Below the pieces are notes generated by a model. That model was given only the letters and a program-made list of their open reading frames with translations, did no database searches and was not told where the DNA came from. 64,000 nucleotides of DNA from an uncultured Christensenella sp. (GTDB lineage Bacteria; Bacillota; Clostridia; Christensenellales; Borkfalkiaceae). The stretch's first letter is position 1. The number at the start of each line of letters is the position of its first letter. The position numbers and the translations under genes are program-made. Positions 24,616 to 33,780 of the stretch are shown piece by piece. The stretch spans positions 1-64,000 of the forward strand of contig CAJTOY010000003.1 of assembly GCA_910578195.1 (NCBI GenBank), written 5' to 3'.

Positions 24616-25431
24616 ATGAAATTTTATAAAATGCACGGTATTGGTAACGATTATATCTATTTCGACTGTATGAACGGCGAAATGAAGGACCCCGAAAAGT
24701 TGGCGGTAAGACTGTCAGACAGACACTTCGGCATAGGCGGCGACGGAGTGATTTTGTTGTGCAAATCGGACAAAGCCGACTTCAAAATGCGTATGTTCAA
24801 CGCCGACGGCTCGGAGGGCAAAATGTGCGGCAACGGCATAAGGTGCGTGGGCAAGCTCGCGCGCGATTTGGGCTACGTTACCGGCGAAGAGTGCACGGCG
24901 GAAACCCTTTCGGGAATAAAGAAGCTTAAATTCAACGCCGACGAAGTGCGCGTGGATATGGGCGCGGCAATATTGAACGGCAAAAAAATACCCTCCGCGA
25001 TAGACGGCGAAAGGGTCGTAAATTTTCCCTTGGAGGTCGGCGGGGAAACCTACGGCGTAACCCTCGTTTCGATGGGCAATCCGCACTGCGTAGTGTTTAA
25101 AGACCCCGACGGGCTTGAAATAGAGAATATCGGCAAACAGTTCGAAAACCATTCCGTTTTCCCCGACAGAGTCAATACCGAGTTTGTGAAAGTGTTGGCG
25201 CGCAACAAGCTTAAAATGCGCGTATGGGAGCGCGGAAGCGGCGAAACGTTCGCATGCGGCACGGGCGCTTGCGCGGTCGCGGTCGCGGCGGTTTTAAACG
25301 GCTATTGCGACAAAAATGCGGAAATCACCGTCAAGCTGCCGGGCGGCGATTTGAAAATCGTTTACACGGACGAAACCGTGTTTATGACGGGTCCCGCAAC
25401 CCTCGTATTTACGGGCGACGTGGAAATTTAA
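24616..25431 (+). CDS. dapF: Diaminopimelate epimerase
   Basis: Converts LL- to meso-diaminopimelate, the last step before lysine and the source of the peptidoglycan cross-linking residue. 271 residues from this ATG. The start at 24616 was preferred to the ATG 6 nt earlier because AAAGGA is then 8 nt away and the product begins MKFYKMHGIGNDY like other DapF proteins. The two catalytic cysteines are seen in MCGNGIRCVGK (about residue 73) and ACGTGACAVA (about residue 215). It works with asd, dapA, dapB and dapL elsewhere in this window. Confidence 0.95.
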   Translation: MKFYKMHGIGNDYIYFDCMNGEMKDPEKLAVRLSDRHFGIGGDGVILLCKSDKADFKMRMFNADGSEGKMCGNGIRCVGKLARDLGYVTGEECTAETLSGIKKLKFNADEVRVDMGAAILNGKKIPSAIDGERVVNFPLEVGGETYGVTLVSMGNPHCVVFKDPDGLEIENIGKQFENHSVFPDRVNTEFVKVLARNKLKMRVWERGSGETFACGTGACAVAVAAVLNGYCDKNAEITVKLPGGDLKIVYTDETVFMTGPATLVFTGDVEI

Positions 25432-25476
25432 AAAGTGCGCGGGCGGACTACAAAGAAATCCGCCCCGCACTTTTTG
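25432..25476 (+). terminator. Terminator after dapF
   Basis: AAAAGTGC-GC-GGGCGGA pairs with TCCGCCC-C-GCACTTTTT with a small internal bulge, immediately after the stop codon. Confidence 0.85.
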
Positions 25477-25506
25477 TATAATTATTCAAAAATTTTTAAT
25501 TAAGTA

Positions 25507-25535
25507 TTGTATTCGTTGTATTTAGGTGATATAAT
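25507..25535 (+). promoter_or_regulatory. Promoter of the A/T-rich lipoprotein gene
   Basis: TTGTAT (25507-25512), 17-bp spacer, TATAAT (25530-25535), then AAAGGAG before the ATG. Confidence 0.75.
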
Positions 25536-25555
25536 TACAGAAAAGGAGTAAAAAT

Positions 25556-26659
25556 ATGGCAAAAAGAATTTTGGCGGGAATACTGGCAATATCTATGCTT
25601 TTTTGTATGGCGTTCGGCATATCGGCGTGTGCAAACCATGAAAAACCTACGGAAGGGGTGACTTTGCCCGCAGACGAAACCGCGGCAACGATAGAAAGCT
25701 TGAAGAAGCAGATAGCGGAATTGCAAACGCTGATTAAAAACCTAACCGACAAATACACAGAAGATAACGAAGCGCTTTCAGAGCAAATAAAGAAATTGCA
25801 GGAAGAGAACAAAAAACTGTCCGCCAGATTAAATATACTTGAAGCGCAGAAATTGCAGGGGCGTTTTTATACTTTAAAAGAAGCGTATAACGGCGGATTG
25901 ATTAGCAAAGCCGATTTAATGAGTATAGCTTATTATCATAACGGCGGCAGACAGTACAACGAAGAAATAATGGGCGAAGATTTTGTTCCTGCGCCCAAGA
26001 CGCCTGAGAAGCTAAGCCCCGCGACGGAAAATGCAATTAAACTAACCTATTGGTATAAGTATTTTAAAGACGGAAATTCCGGAAATATTACATTGGACGA
26101 TATAGGAACTGGCGATTCTTATTACGGTACATACAATAGCTGCGTCGCTGTAAAGGTATGGTATAATAACGAGCCCGTTACCGAAGAGAGAATTAAAGAT
26201 ATTATCGATGGCGTAACGGTTTATTATAATAACGGAAAACAAATATCAGTCTGGGTAGAAAATGCAAACATACTTGACGGGCTCGATGGCAAGCCCGTAC
26301 TTGATAAAGAAATTGAAGCGGAAATCAAAACAGCGTATTTTAATTTGCATAAAAAGGATTTTGATAATTGTAATGCAACCGCTGCCGATATTTCAATATT
26401 TTTTTGTGGAGAGTATAGCGGAAGCTATGTAATGTTTGTTCATAGCGCGGTGTATAGTTATGAAGACGCCGTAAGTCTGGAAATAATAAACGAAGTGCTT
26501 TTTAATTATTCAAGCGGGCATAAAATGGACGTATATAACAATGGTATGTTTTACAGCGTAAGCGAAGCATTTAACCAAGATTTATTAACGCATAACGATT
26601 TGCTGAATCTCGTCGGCAATTGGAGAGAATTTATTTACAGTATTAAATTTGATAGGTAG
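25556..26659 (+). CDS. Hypothetical coiled-coil lipoprotein
   Basis: A 367-residue exported lipoprotein: type II signal peptide with lipobox GISAC (Cys at about 23), then a coiled coil (about 40-98, IESLKKQIAELQTLIKNL) and a C-terminal region with two related motifs, FYTLKEAYNGGLISKADLMSI (about 103-123) and FYSVSEAFNQDLLTHNDLLNL (about 331-351). The EAY-NGGLIS-DL motif recurs in uncharacterised Clostridia lipoproteins. Base composition is much more A/T-rich than neighbours, suggesting recent transfer or relaxed evolution. Function unknown; it faces the outside of the membrane. Confidence 0.8.
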   Translation: MAKRILAGILAISMLFCMAFGISACANHEKPTEGVTLPADETAATIESLKKQIAELQTLIKNLTDKYTEDNEALSEQIKKLQEENKKLSARLNILEAQKLQGRFYTLKEAYNGGLISKADLMSIAYYHNGGRQYNEEIMGEDFVPAPKTPEKLSPATENAIKLTYWYKYFKDGNSGNITLDDIGTGDSYYGTYNSCVAVKVWYNNEPVTEERIKDIIDGVTVYYNNGKQISVWVENANILDGLDGKPVLDKEIEAEIKTAYFNLHKKDFDNCNATAADISIFFCGEYSGSYVMFVHSAVYSYEDAVSLEIINEVLFNYSSGHKMDVYNNGMFYSVSEAFNQDLLTHNDLLNLVGNWREFIYSIKFDR

Positions 26660-26711
26660 TAAGCATGAAAACTTTAAGCAATAATTTAATTTTAAAAATT
26701 TTCGGATAAAT

Positions 26712-27023
26712 GTGTGGGTGGAGGAAGCATGCGGAGGAAGTATTGATACGGATAGATATCCGATTATTTTAATAAACGGCGGAACGCTGTCTGCCTCTTT
26801 GACGTTAAATCAAAATTCAATAATTTCCTCGACAAATCAGCTTGAAAATTATTTGAATTTATATGAGAGTGATACGGTATTGACAAGCGAACAAAGGGGT
26901 GCTATTATAGAGTATTATGACGAAAAATTCTTTGCGGAGTACTCGATAATGTTCGGCGATATCGGTTTTAACGAAGTGTCGTACTGGCTGTTGAAAAACT
27001 CTTTGGGCTGGCAAGCGGAATAA
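26712..27023 (+). pseudogene. Probable C-terminal remnant of a lipoprotein-like gene
   Basis: A 103-residue frame opening at GTG without a ribosome site or signal peptide. Its end (YYDEKFFAEYSIMFGDIGF) resembles the last part of exported proteins that accompany the coiled-coil lipoproteins of these bacteria. A separate ATG frame at 26664 runs only 14 codons before stopping in another frame, so the 5' part appears lost or frameshifted. It has the same A/T-rich composition as the lipoprotein just upstream. It could be a real small gene, but a decayed fragment is more likely. Confidence 0.5.
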
Positions 27024-27033
27024 ATAAAAAATT

Positions 27034-27064
27034 TGAGGCGCAATTCTTGCAATTGCGCCTTTAC
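27034..27064 (+). terminator. Terminator overlapping the pyrG promoter
   Basis: AGGCGCAATT pairs with AATTGCGCCT, followed by TTACTG. The right arm contains the -35 box of the pyrG promoter, so terminator and promoter share bases. Confidence 0.75.
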
Positions 27065-27075
27065 TGTGTTATAAT
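27047..27075 (+). promoter_or_regulatory. Promoter of pyrG
   Basis: TTGCAA (27047-27052), 17-bp spacer, TATAAT (27070-27075). Start of transcription about 27082, giving a leader of about 30 nt. This is too short for the pyrG attenuator known from B. subtilis, and no G-run slippage site was seen at its expected start. Confidence 0.75.
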
Positions 27076-27112
27076 ATCAAGGATTATATACAGACGAGAG
27101 GTTGGAGAGTTT

Positions 27113-28708
27113 ATGACTAAATATATTTTCGTTACGGGCGGCGTTGTATCGGGTTTAGGCAAGGGTATAACCGCGGCATCGCTCGGCAGACTTTTGAAGT
27201 GCAGAGGTTATAAGGTCGCTTCGCAGAAGCTCGACCCTTATATCAATATCGACCCCGGCACTATGAGCCCCTTTCAGCACGGCGAGGTGTTCGTGACCGA
27301 CGACGGCGCGGAAACCGACCTCGATTTGGGGCACTACGAGAGATTCATCGACGAAAATTTGAACAAGTATTCCAACCTTACCACGGGTAAGGTCTATTGG
27401 AACGTTCTGAACAAGGAGCGCAACGGCGAGTACCTCGGTCAGACCGTTCAGGTTATTCCTCACGTCACGAACGAGATAAAGACCTTTATCTACAACGTCG
27501 GCAAGACCTCTAACGCCGACGTGGTCATAACCGAAATCGGCGGCACGATAGGCGATATCGAAAGCCAGCCCTTTATCGAGGCTATCCGTCAGGTCGCAAG
27601 GGAAGTGGGAAGAGACAACTGCTGTTTCATTCACGTCACCTTGATACCCTATATTTCGGGCTCGGAGGAATTCAAGTCCAAGCCCACCCAACATTCCGTA
27701 AAGGAACTGCAAGGCATGGGCATCACGCCCGATATAATTATGGCGCGCGTCGACAAGGCTATGCCCAAGGACGTCAGGGCGAAGATTGCAATGTTCTGCA
27801 ACGTCGAGCCCGAGTGCTGTATCGAAAATCTGACCTTGCCCGTCTTATATCAATGCCCCATAATGCTCGAAGAAAGCAATTTTTCCGAAATCGTCTGCAA
27901 GCGTCTTAAAATGGACCCGCGCGTAATCGACCTCACCGAGTGGAACAAAATGCTCGAAAGAATTTCCGCGAGGAACAAGACGGTCAAAATCGCGCTGTGC
28001 GGAAAGTACGTTCAACTTCACGACGCATATCTGTCGGTTGCCGAATCTCTCGCGCATGCGGGCTATGAAAACGCGGCGAACGTGGAAATCAAATGGGTAG
28101 ACACCGAGGAACTCACAGAGGAAACCATTGCCGACGAGCTTGACGGTATGCACGGCATAATCGTGCCCGGCGGCTTCGGCAACCGTGGAATAGAGGGCAT
28201 GATTTTATGCGCAAAATACGCGCGCGAGCATAACTTGCCGTATTTCGGCATATGTTTGGGTATGCAGACGGCGGTAATAGAGTACGCGAGAAACGTTTTA
28301 GGCTATGCCGACGCGAACTCTTCCGAGTTCGACCCGCACTCGAAGCACTGCGTAATCGACCTGATGCCCGACCAGCAGGGCGTAAAGCTCGGCGGGACGA
28401 TGCGTCTGGGCGCATATCCCTGCACGGTCATAGGCGACATAATGAAAAAATCATACGGCGCGGCGGAAATTTCCGAACGCCACCGTCACAGATACGAATT
28501 CAACAACGATTTCAGAAAGGAAATAGAAAGCGCGGGCATGAAGATTGCGGGCACCTCGCCCGACGGACTTCTTGTCGAGGCGGTAGAAATCCCCGCGAAC
28601 GACTTCTTTATCGGCGTGCAATATCACCCTGAATTCAAATCGCGCCCTCAATCGGCGCACCCCATTTTCCGCGAATTTATCGCAAGCGCGGTCAAATATA
28701 AAGGTTAA
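27113..28708 (+). CDS. pyrG: CTP synthase
   Basis: Makes CTP from UTP, ATP and glutamine. 531 residues. Start at 27113 gives the family N-terminus [19 protein letters not shown]; upstream in-frame codons lie in the promoter/terminator region. The synthetase domain has the P-loop VSGLGKG and [11 protein letters not shown]; the class I glutamine amidotransferase domain (from about 290) has the nucleophile in GICLGMQ and the catalytic His-Glu in HPEF near 507. It is followed by dapL 3 nt after the stop, so the two are co-transcribed. Confidence 0.97.
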   Translation: MTKYIFVTGGVVSGLGKGITAASLGRLLKCRGYKVASQKLDPYINIDPGTMSPFQHGEVFVTDDGAETDLDLGHYERFIDENLNKYSNLTTGKVYWNVLNKERNGEYLGQTVQVIPHVTNEIKTFIYNVGKTSNADVVITEIGGTIGDIESQPFIEAIRQVAREVGRDNCCFIHVTLIPYISGSEEFKSKPTQHSVKELQGMGITPDIIMARVDKAMPKDVRAKIAMFCNVEPECCIENLTLPVLYQCPIMLEESNFSEIVCKRLKMDPRVIDLTEWNKMLERISARNKTVKIALCGKYVQLHDAYLSVAESLAHAGYENAANVEIKWVDTEELTEETIADELDGMHGIIVPGGFGNRGIEGMILCAKYAREHNLPYFGICLGMQTAVIEYARNVLGYADANSSEFDPHSKHCVIDLMPDQQGVKLGGTMRLGAYPCTVIGDIMKKSYGAAEISERHRHRYEFNNDFRKEIESAGMKIAGTSPDGLLVEAVEIPANDFFIGVQYHPEFKSRPQSAHPIFREFIASAVKYKG

Positions 28709-28711
28709 TAA

Positions 28712-29896
28712 ATGAAGCTCAATCAAAATTTCAAAAACATAAAGGAAAGCTATCTCTTCGCCGAGGTCGCGGACAGAACCGGCGCGTACGCGAAGCTCAA
28801 TCCCGACAAGAAAATCTTGAAGCTGGGCATAGGCGACGTAACGCTGCCGCTTGCACCCGCGGTTATCGAGGCGCTGCACGGCGCGGTCGAGGATATGTCT
28901 AAGAGTGAAACTTTCCGCGGCTACGGTCCGTACGAGGGCTACGAATTTTTGCGCGAAAGCATACAGGGCTATTACCGCGCGCGAGGAGTTCAGCTCGGAC
29001 TCGACGAAATTTTCGTTTCCGACGGCGCGAAGTCCGACCTCGGGAACATACTCGATATTTTCTCGAAGGACAACGTAATTTTAGTGCCCGACCCCGTTTA
29101 TCCCGTCTATGTCGACACCAACGAAATGGCGGGGCGAAAGGTGCTGTTTTCAAACGCAACCGAGGAAAACGGCTTTCTGCCTATGCCCGACTACAAGGTA
29201 AAGGCGGACGTAATTTATATCTGCTCGCCCAACAACCCGACGGGCGCGGCGTACAACAAGGCTCAGCTCAAAGAGTGGGTCGATTACGCCAACAAGCTCG
29301 GCGCGGTGATTTTATACGACGCCGCCTACGAGTGCTTTATTTCCGACGATAGCCTCGCCCGCTCGATTTTCGAGGTGGACGGCGCGAAAAGCTGCGCGAT
29401 AGAGTTCTGTTCTTTTTCCAAGACGGCGGGCTTTACGGGCACGCGCTGCGGGTATACGGTAGTGCCGAAAACCCTTATATCCGACGGAATGAACGCGAAT
29501 AAAATGTGGCTCCGCCGTCAGGCGACGAAGTTCAACGGCGTGCCGTACATAGTCCAGAAGGGCGCGGCGGCGGTATTCACCGAGCGCGGGCAAAGGGAAA
29601 TTCATAAAAATCTCGACTATTACAGACGCAACGCGAAGCTGATTGCGGACTGTATGGACAGACTTGGAATAAAATACACCGGCGGCAAGAATTCGCCCTA
29701 TATCTGGCTGAAATGCCCGCGCGGTATGAAAAGCTGGGAATTTTTCGATTATCTTTTAAAGGGCGCGCAGGTCGTGGGAACGCCGGGCGCGGGCTTCGGC
29801 GAAAACGGCGAGGGGTTCTTCCGCCTCACCGCATTCGGAAGCGAGGAAGTTACGAAAGAAGCAGTCGCAAGGATAGAAAAACTTCTGACTGAATAA
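28712..29896 (+). CDS. dapL: LL-diaminopimelate aminotransferase
   Basis: PLP enzyme that converts tetrahydrodipicolinate directly to LL-diaminopimelate, bypassing the succinyl and acetyl branches. The 394 residues show the DapL N-terminus (LFAEVADRTGAYAKLNPDKKILKLGIGD), CSPNNPTGAAY (about 172) and the PLP lysine in SFSKTAGFTGTRCGY (about residue 237). Together with asd-dapA-dapB and dapF in this window it completes the pathway. It lies 3 nt after pyrG and 9 nt before malQ, an operon without an obvious metabolic theme. Confidence 0.95.
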   Translation: MKLNQNFKNIKESYLFAEVADRTGAYAKLNPDKKILKLGIGDVTLPLAPAVIEALHGAVEDMSKSETFRGYGPYEGYEFLRESIQGYYRARGVQLGLDEIFVSDGAKSDLGNILDIFSKDNVILVPDPVYPVYVDTNEMAGRKVLFSNATEENGFLPMPDYKVKADVIYICSPNNPTGAAYNKAQLKEWVDYANKLGAVILYDAAYECFISDDSLARSIFEVDGAKSCAIEFCSFSKTAGFTGTRCGYTVVPKTLISDGMNANKMWLRRQATKFNGVPYIVQKGAAAVFTERGQREIHKNLDYYRRNAKLIADCMDRLGIKYTGGKNSPYIWLKCPRGMKSWEFFDYLLKGAQVVGTPGAGFGENGEGFFRLTAFGSEEVTKEAVARIEKLLTE

Positions 29897-29905
29897 AGGT
29901 GTTTT

Positions 29906-31408
29906 ATGAACGGTATTTACGAAAGGGGAGCGGGCATTTTATGCCATATATCGTCGCTTCCGAATAAGTACGGAATAGGCTCGCTCGGCGACGAGGCGTA
30001 TGAGTTTGCACGGCTTTTGAAAAAGGCGCGCGTCAAGTACTGGCAGATACTGCCCGTCGTTCAGACTGGCTTCGGCGACAGCCCCTATCAATCTGTTTGC
30101 TGTAACTCCGGCAACCCCTTCTTTATCGATTTAAAGGAGCTAAAAAATTACGGACTTTTGGACGAGGAGGAGCTTTTGTCTGCGGAAACGGCGGAGGGCG
30201 ACGTAGACTACGCTTCCCTTTACGAGCGCAGATACGACCTCCTGCGTCTGGCGTACGCGCGCTTCAACGTCAAGGACAAAGATTTCACCGCGTTCGTCGA
30301 GAAGGGCGAGTACGAGGATTATGCGATTTTCATGTCGCTTAAAACCCGCTACGGCGGCACGTTCGACAGCTTCCCCGACGCGTATAAGTTCAAAGAAAGA
30401 CTTGCAATGCTCGAATTCAAGCGTTCGGTCTACAAGTCCGACTACCTTTTCTGGCAGTTTTTGCAGTTCGTTTTCGACAGACAGTGGAAAACGTTTAAGA
30501 ATTACGTCAACTCGCTCGGCATACGGCTCATAGGCGATATCCCGCTGTACGTCGCGTACGATTCCTCGGACGTGTGGGGCAATCCCAAATTATTCAAGCT
30601 CGACAAAAACTTAAAGCCCGTCGCGGTCGCGGGAGTTCCGCCCGATTATTTCTCCGAAAAGGGTCAGCTTTGGGGCAACCCTCTCTATGACTGGGAGGCT
30701 ATGAATTCGTCGAATTACGACTGGTGGATTAAGCGCATAGACCGCGCTTCGAAAAACTTCGATATCATAAGAATAGACCATTTCCGCGGGCTGGACAGAT
30801 ATTATTCCATTCCCGCCGACAGCGAAACCGCGGAGGTGGGCGAGTGGCTTAACGGACCCGGAATAAGGCTTTTCAGCGAAATAAAGCGCCGCCTCGGCGA
30901 CGTTAAAATTATCGCGGAGGACTTGGGCGTAATTGACAGCGGCGTAGTAAGGCTGCGCGAAAGAACGGGCTTCCCGGGAATGAAAATTTTGCAGTTTGCG
31001 TTCGACGGCAGTCCCGCAAATGCGTATCTTCCCCGCAACGTCGAGGAAAATTCGGTAATCTATACGGGCACGCACGACAACGACACCACGCTCGGGTTTT
31101 TGAGACAGCTTTCCGAAAGCGAATTCAGGACCTTTAAAAAGCGCCTGCGCGCCGAACTCAAACTCGAACACGTTACCTATCCTTTCGTTTCGCGCGAGGA
31201 CACGGTTACGGCAATGAACGTCGCCGCGCTCGCTTCGAAGGCTTGCATTGCGGTGCTTCCCGTGCAGGATATGATGCTACTCGGCAGCGAGGCGCGTATG
31301 AACATACCGTCCACGCCGTCGGGTAACTGGCAGTTCAGACTGAAAAAAATGCCCGCGCGGCGCGACTGGGCAATTCTCCGTAAAATGATTGAAGGCTTAA
31401 ACAGATAA
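29906..31408 (+). CDS. malQ: 4-alpha-glucanotransferase
   Basis: Glycoside hydrolase family 77 (amylomaltase) transferring alpha-1,4-glucan segments, used in glycogen and maltodextrin metabolism. 500 residues, the short bacterial form without an N-terminal extension. Seen: GERGAGILCHISSLPNKYGIGSLGD-like start, IRIDHFRGLDRYY with the catalytic Asp (about 291), the acid/base Glu in IAEDLGVI (about 337), and GTHDNDTTLGF (about 389). No glycogen phosphorylase or debranching gene is near. Third gene of the pyrG-dapL-malQ unit. Confidence 0.95.
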   Translation: MNGIYERGAGILCHISSLPNKYGIGSLGDEAYEFARLLKKARVKYWQILPVVQTGFGDSPYQSVCCNSGNPFFIDLKELKNYGLLDEEELLSAETAEGDVDYASLYERRYDLLRLAYARFNVKDKDFTAFVEKGEYEDYAIFMSLKTRYGGTFDSFPDAYKFKERLAMLEFKRSVYKSDYLFWQFLQFVFDRQWKTFKNYVNSLGIRLIGDIPLYVAYDSSDVWGNPKLFKLDKNLKPVAVAGVPPDYFSEKGQLWGNPLYDWEAMNSSNYDWWIKRIDRASKNFDIIRIDHFRGLDRYYSIPADSETAEVGEWLNGPGIRLFSEIKRRLGDVKIIAEDLGVIDSGVVRLRERTGFPGMKILQFAFDGSPANAYLPRNVEENSVIYTGTHDNDTTLGFLRQLSESEFRTFKKRLRAELKLEHVTYPFVSREDTVTAMNVAALASKACIAVLPVQDMMLLGSEARMNIPSTPSGNWQFRLKKMPARRDWAILRKMIEGLNR

Positions 31409-31470
31409 ACCAAACCGCGTGCTTAACGTAATTTCATAGGGAATTTAATAAAACGCAAATAAAAAGATTT

Positions 31471-31497
31471 AGGCATAGCATTAAGCTGTGCCTTTTC
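31471..31497 (+). terminator. Terminator after malQ
   Basis: AGGCATAGC pairs with GCTGTGCCT with one G-T pair, followed by TTTCTGTAC. From here to 31640 I see no gene; the DNA becomes distinctly A/T-rich, marking the left edge of the flavin/redox island. Confidence 0.7.
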
Positions 31498-31642
31498 TGT
31501 ACTTTTTTTCGTGGACAAACCAGGCTACTCGTAGCATAGTGAGATATAGATATGTTTTATATTTCCCGCAAAATTCAATCGGTGCGTTCTTTCATTTTTC
31601 GTGCTATAATGATTGTACGATAAACAGTAATTTAGCGAAGAT

Positions 31643-31683
31643 AAAAAGAAGTAAGGCAACAATTTTGAGCCTTACTTCTTTAA
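31643..31683. terminator. Bidirectional terminator at the end of the HxlR gene
   Basis: AAAGAAGTAAGGC (31645-31657) pairs perfectly with GCCTTACTTCTTT (31669-31681). A-rich left flank gives a U-run for the leftward HxlR transcript. Confidence 0.8.
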
Positions 31684-31696
31684 TTGTAGCACCTTA

Positions 31697-32038
31697 TTAA
31701 ATTCTATTTTTATCGCCCCATTCGCACATACCGTCTAATATCGGCATTAAAGATTTTCCACGTTCAGAGAGGCTATATTCTACTTTTGGCGGTATTTGCG
31801 GATATTCTTTGCGGATAATAAGTCCGTCGTTTTCTAATTCTTTAAGTGATAAACTCAAAGTCTTATAAGAGATACCTTTTATATATCGTTGTAACTCATT
31901 ATACCTAACAACTGTAAATTCCATTAAGGTGTAGAGTATCGTCATTTTATACTTACCGCTTATAACAGACAAAGTATAACTGAAACCCGTATCGCATAAT
32001 TTTTCGGAAGCAATACACCGTTTTTTCTCGTTTTCCAT
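31697..32038 (-). CDS. HxlR-family transcriptional regulator
   Basis: A 113-residue winged helix-turn-helix protein. Family landmarks: an N-terminal Cys (KLCDTGFSYTL, about 15), SGKYKMTILYTLM (about 27-39), YNELQRYIKGISYKTLSLSLKELENDGLI (about 45-73), the wing RKEYPQIPPKVEYSLSERG, and the closing MCEWGD. HxlR members (for example YodB, HypR) often sense electrophiles or thiol stress through that Cys. It faces a flavin-oxidoreductase operon across two overlapping promoters, so it most likely represses that operon and itself. Confidence 0.9.
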   Translation of the reverse strand: MENEKKRCIASEKLCDTGFSYTLSVISGKYKMTILYTLMEFTVVRYNELQRYIKGISYKTLSLSLKELENDGLIIRKEYPQIPPKVEYSLSERGKSLMPILDGMCEWGDKNRI

Positions 32039-32092
32039 AGTAACCGCCTTTACACTTTACTTTTTGTTAGTATCGCACTTTTTTGTTCGTAC

Positions 32093-32133
32093 TTGACAAA
32101 ATTATAATACCACAATATACTATATATTGTCAA
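32093..32133. promoter_or_regulatory. Face-to-face overlapping divergent promoters
   Basis: Plus strand: TTGACA (32093-32098), 17 bp, TATACT (32116-32121). Minus strand: TTGACA (32133-32128), 18 bp, TATTAT (32109-32104). The two -35 boxes form an inverted repeat, CTTGACAA and TTGTCAAG, enclosing both -10 boxes, so the two RNA polymerases cannot bind together and one bound regulator dimer could block both directions. Confidence 0.75.
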
Positions 32134-32180
32134 GACTGTTAGACCAAAAAAATAACAATAAACAGTCAAAAGGAGTTTTT

Positions 32181-32564
32181 ATGAGAGCTGAACTTAAAGA
32201 ATATCAGGCAGTTGAAGCGGCGGCGATGAATTTCGTCAAGAGCGTTGCGGAAGGAAACAGCGCACACGCAAAAAAGTTATTTATTGACGAAGCGGTATTA
32301 TTCGGTTATTTGGATGGCGAACTTGAACACGGCTCAATACAGCAATTTTATAATAACGTAGATACCGTAGGCGGCGACAAGAATTTTAAGGCACGCATAG
32401 ATGTTATTGCGTTGGAAGAAACACTTGCCGTTGTGCGTGTACTTGAAGAAGGCTGGGGCAACCGTATTGATTTTACCGATTATCTTTTGCTTTTGAAGAT
32501 GAACGGCGAATGGAAATGTGTTGCAAAAGCGTATAATCAAAATTCTAATACTATTAAAAAATAA
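32181..32564 (+). CDS. NTF2-like (lumazine-binding type) protein
   Basis: A 127-residue protein of the SnoaL/NTF2-like fold, close to the putative lumazine-binding group: AMNFVKSVAEGNSAHAKKLFIDEAVLFGYLDGE at the start, then alternating beta strands ending WKCVAKAYNQ. Such proteins are small cone-shaped barrels that bind or modify small molecules. AAGGAG lies 8 nt before this ATG, so it was chosen over an upstream frame opening. First gene of the operon opposite HxlR; overlaps or abuts the FMN reductase gene. Exact substrate unknown. Confidence 0.8.
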   Translation: MRAELKEYQAVEAAAMNFVKSVAEGNSAHAKKLFIDEAVLFGYLDGELEHGSIQQFYNNVDTVGGDKNFKARIDVIALEETLAVVRVLEEGWGNRIDFTDYLLLLKMNGEWKCVAKAYNQNSNTIKK

Positions 32565-32575
32565 TGCGAGGTCTT

Positions 32576-33124
32576 ATGTCAAAAAAAATAGTCATACTTA
32601 ACGGTAGTCCGAGAAAAAACGGAAATACTGCGGAACTGATAAAATCATTTACAAAAGGTGCGCAAGAAGTCGGACACACCGTTACGGAATTTTTCTTAAA
32701 CGAAATGAATATTCGTGGTTGTTTAGGTTGTTGCGCCGGCGGGAAAAATCCCGAAAGCCCGTGCGTGCAAAAAGACGATATGCTTAAAATCTACCCTGAA
32801 TATAAAGCCGCCGATATTGTCTTGCTTGCAAGTCCACTCTATTATTGGACGATAAGCGGACAGTTAAAGACTGCGTTTGATAGGCTCTTTGCCGTTGCAG
32901 AATGCGATCCGAACTATCGCAATCCACTTAAAGAAAGTATTTTACTTATGGCGGCAGAGGGCAACGGCTTTGAGGAAAGCGTTTATTGGTATGACCGTCT
33001 TATGAATCATCTTCGTTGGAAGTCGCTCGGCAAAGTGCTTTGTGGCGGAGTAATGGAAGTCGGCGATATTGAAGGAAAAAAAGAGCTTGCCGACGCTTAT
33101 GAACTTGGAAAATCTATTAAATAA
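32576..33124 (+). CDS. NADPH-dependent FMN reductase / flavodoxin-fold oxidoreductase
   Basis: A 182-residue flavodoxin-like protein. N-terminal phosphate-binding loop LNGSPRKNGNT (about 7-17), the Cys-rich CLGCCAGG segment (about 48-55) typical of iron-sulfur-flavoprotein-like NAD(P)H oxidoreductases, and the SPLYYWTISGQLKTAFDRL motif (about 87-105). GAGG precedes the ATG at 32576. In an operon with an NTF2-like protein and a flavin reductase under a thiol-sensitive HxlR, it probably reduces quinones, azo or nitro compounds or supplies reduced flavin. Confidence 0.88.
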   Translation: MSKKIVILNGSPRKNGNTAELIKSFTKGAQEVGHTVTEFFLNEMNIRGCLGCCAGGKNPESPCVQKDDMLKIYPEYKAADIVLLASPLYYWTISGQLKTAFDRLFAVAECDPNYRNPLKESILLMAAEGNGFEESVYWYDRLMNHLRWKSLGKVLCGGVMEVGDIEGKKELADAYELGKSIK

Positions 33125-33136
33125 GGAGTAACTAAT

Positions 33137-33634
33137 ATGAACGAAATTACTTTGGCGGCAGCATCTAAAATCAGCTCGCCTAATCCCGTAACAATCGTAT
33201 GTACGCAGAAGCCCGACGGCAGTACTAATCTTGCAACTGTTTCGTGGTGGACTTATTTATCGTATAACCCGAATATGATAGCTTATGCTATGGCAAAGAC
33301 TTCGTACAGCGGTGAAATGGTACGGCAAAACAAAAAGATTATCCTTACGATACCGAGTGAAAAGATTGCCGATGCGGTAATGGGTTGTGGAAGCACAACG
33401 GGCAGGAATACGGACAAGATAGGAAAATTCGGTATTAGAATGCAGGAAGTTGTGGGAAGCGATATTCGCATCCCCGCACACAGCGCACTTGCCATTGTCT
33501 GTAATTTGAAAGAATATATCGAAACAGGCGACCACTATCTTTATATCTGCAATGTAGAGAAAGTATATGCCGATGAGCAAGAGAAAGCTGTTTTTGCTTG
33601 GAACGGATATTCGCAAATCAAGGCAGTACGATAA
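33137..33634 (+). CDS. Flavin reductase-like, FMN-binding split barrel protein
   Basis: A 165-residue protein of the flavin-reductase-like domain family (PF01613 type): PNPVTIVCTQKPDGSTNLATVSWW (about 14-37), then a split barrel with SYSGEMV and GCGSTTGRNTDK loops that contact FMN. Preceded by AAGGAG. Third gene of the island operon; ends in a strong terminator. Substrate not evident; the family includes NAD(P)H:FMN reductases and flavoredoxins. Confidence 0.87.
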   Translation: MNEITLAAASKISSPNPVTIVCTQKPDGSTNLATVSWWTYLSYNPNMIAYAMAKTSYSGEMVRQNKKIILTIPSEKIADAVMGCGSTTGRNTDKIGKFGIRMQEVVGSDIRIPAHSALAIVCNLKEYIETGDHYLYICNVEKVYADEQEKAVFAWNGYSQIKAVR

Positions 33635-33667
33635 ATTTCAATTTGTCTTTCTAAATAGTTTGTAGTA

Positions 33668-33700
33668 AAAAGCTCTCGAACGATATGTTCGAGAGCTTTT
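33668..33700 (+). terminator. Terminator of the flavin/redox operon
   Basis: AAAAGCTCTCGAAC pairs with GTTCGAGAGCTTTT, a perfect 14-bp stem with loop GATAT. Confidence 0.9.
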
Positions 33701-33780
33701 GTCCTCGCTTGAAAGTGCAACTCTAAAAATTCAATTTTTTGTAATTGCCCTATGGAAAACACCCATTTGCGCGCGGTTTT

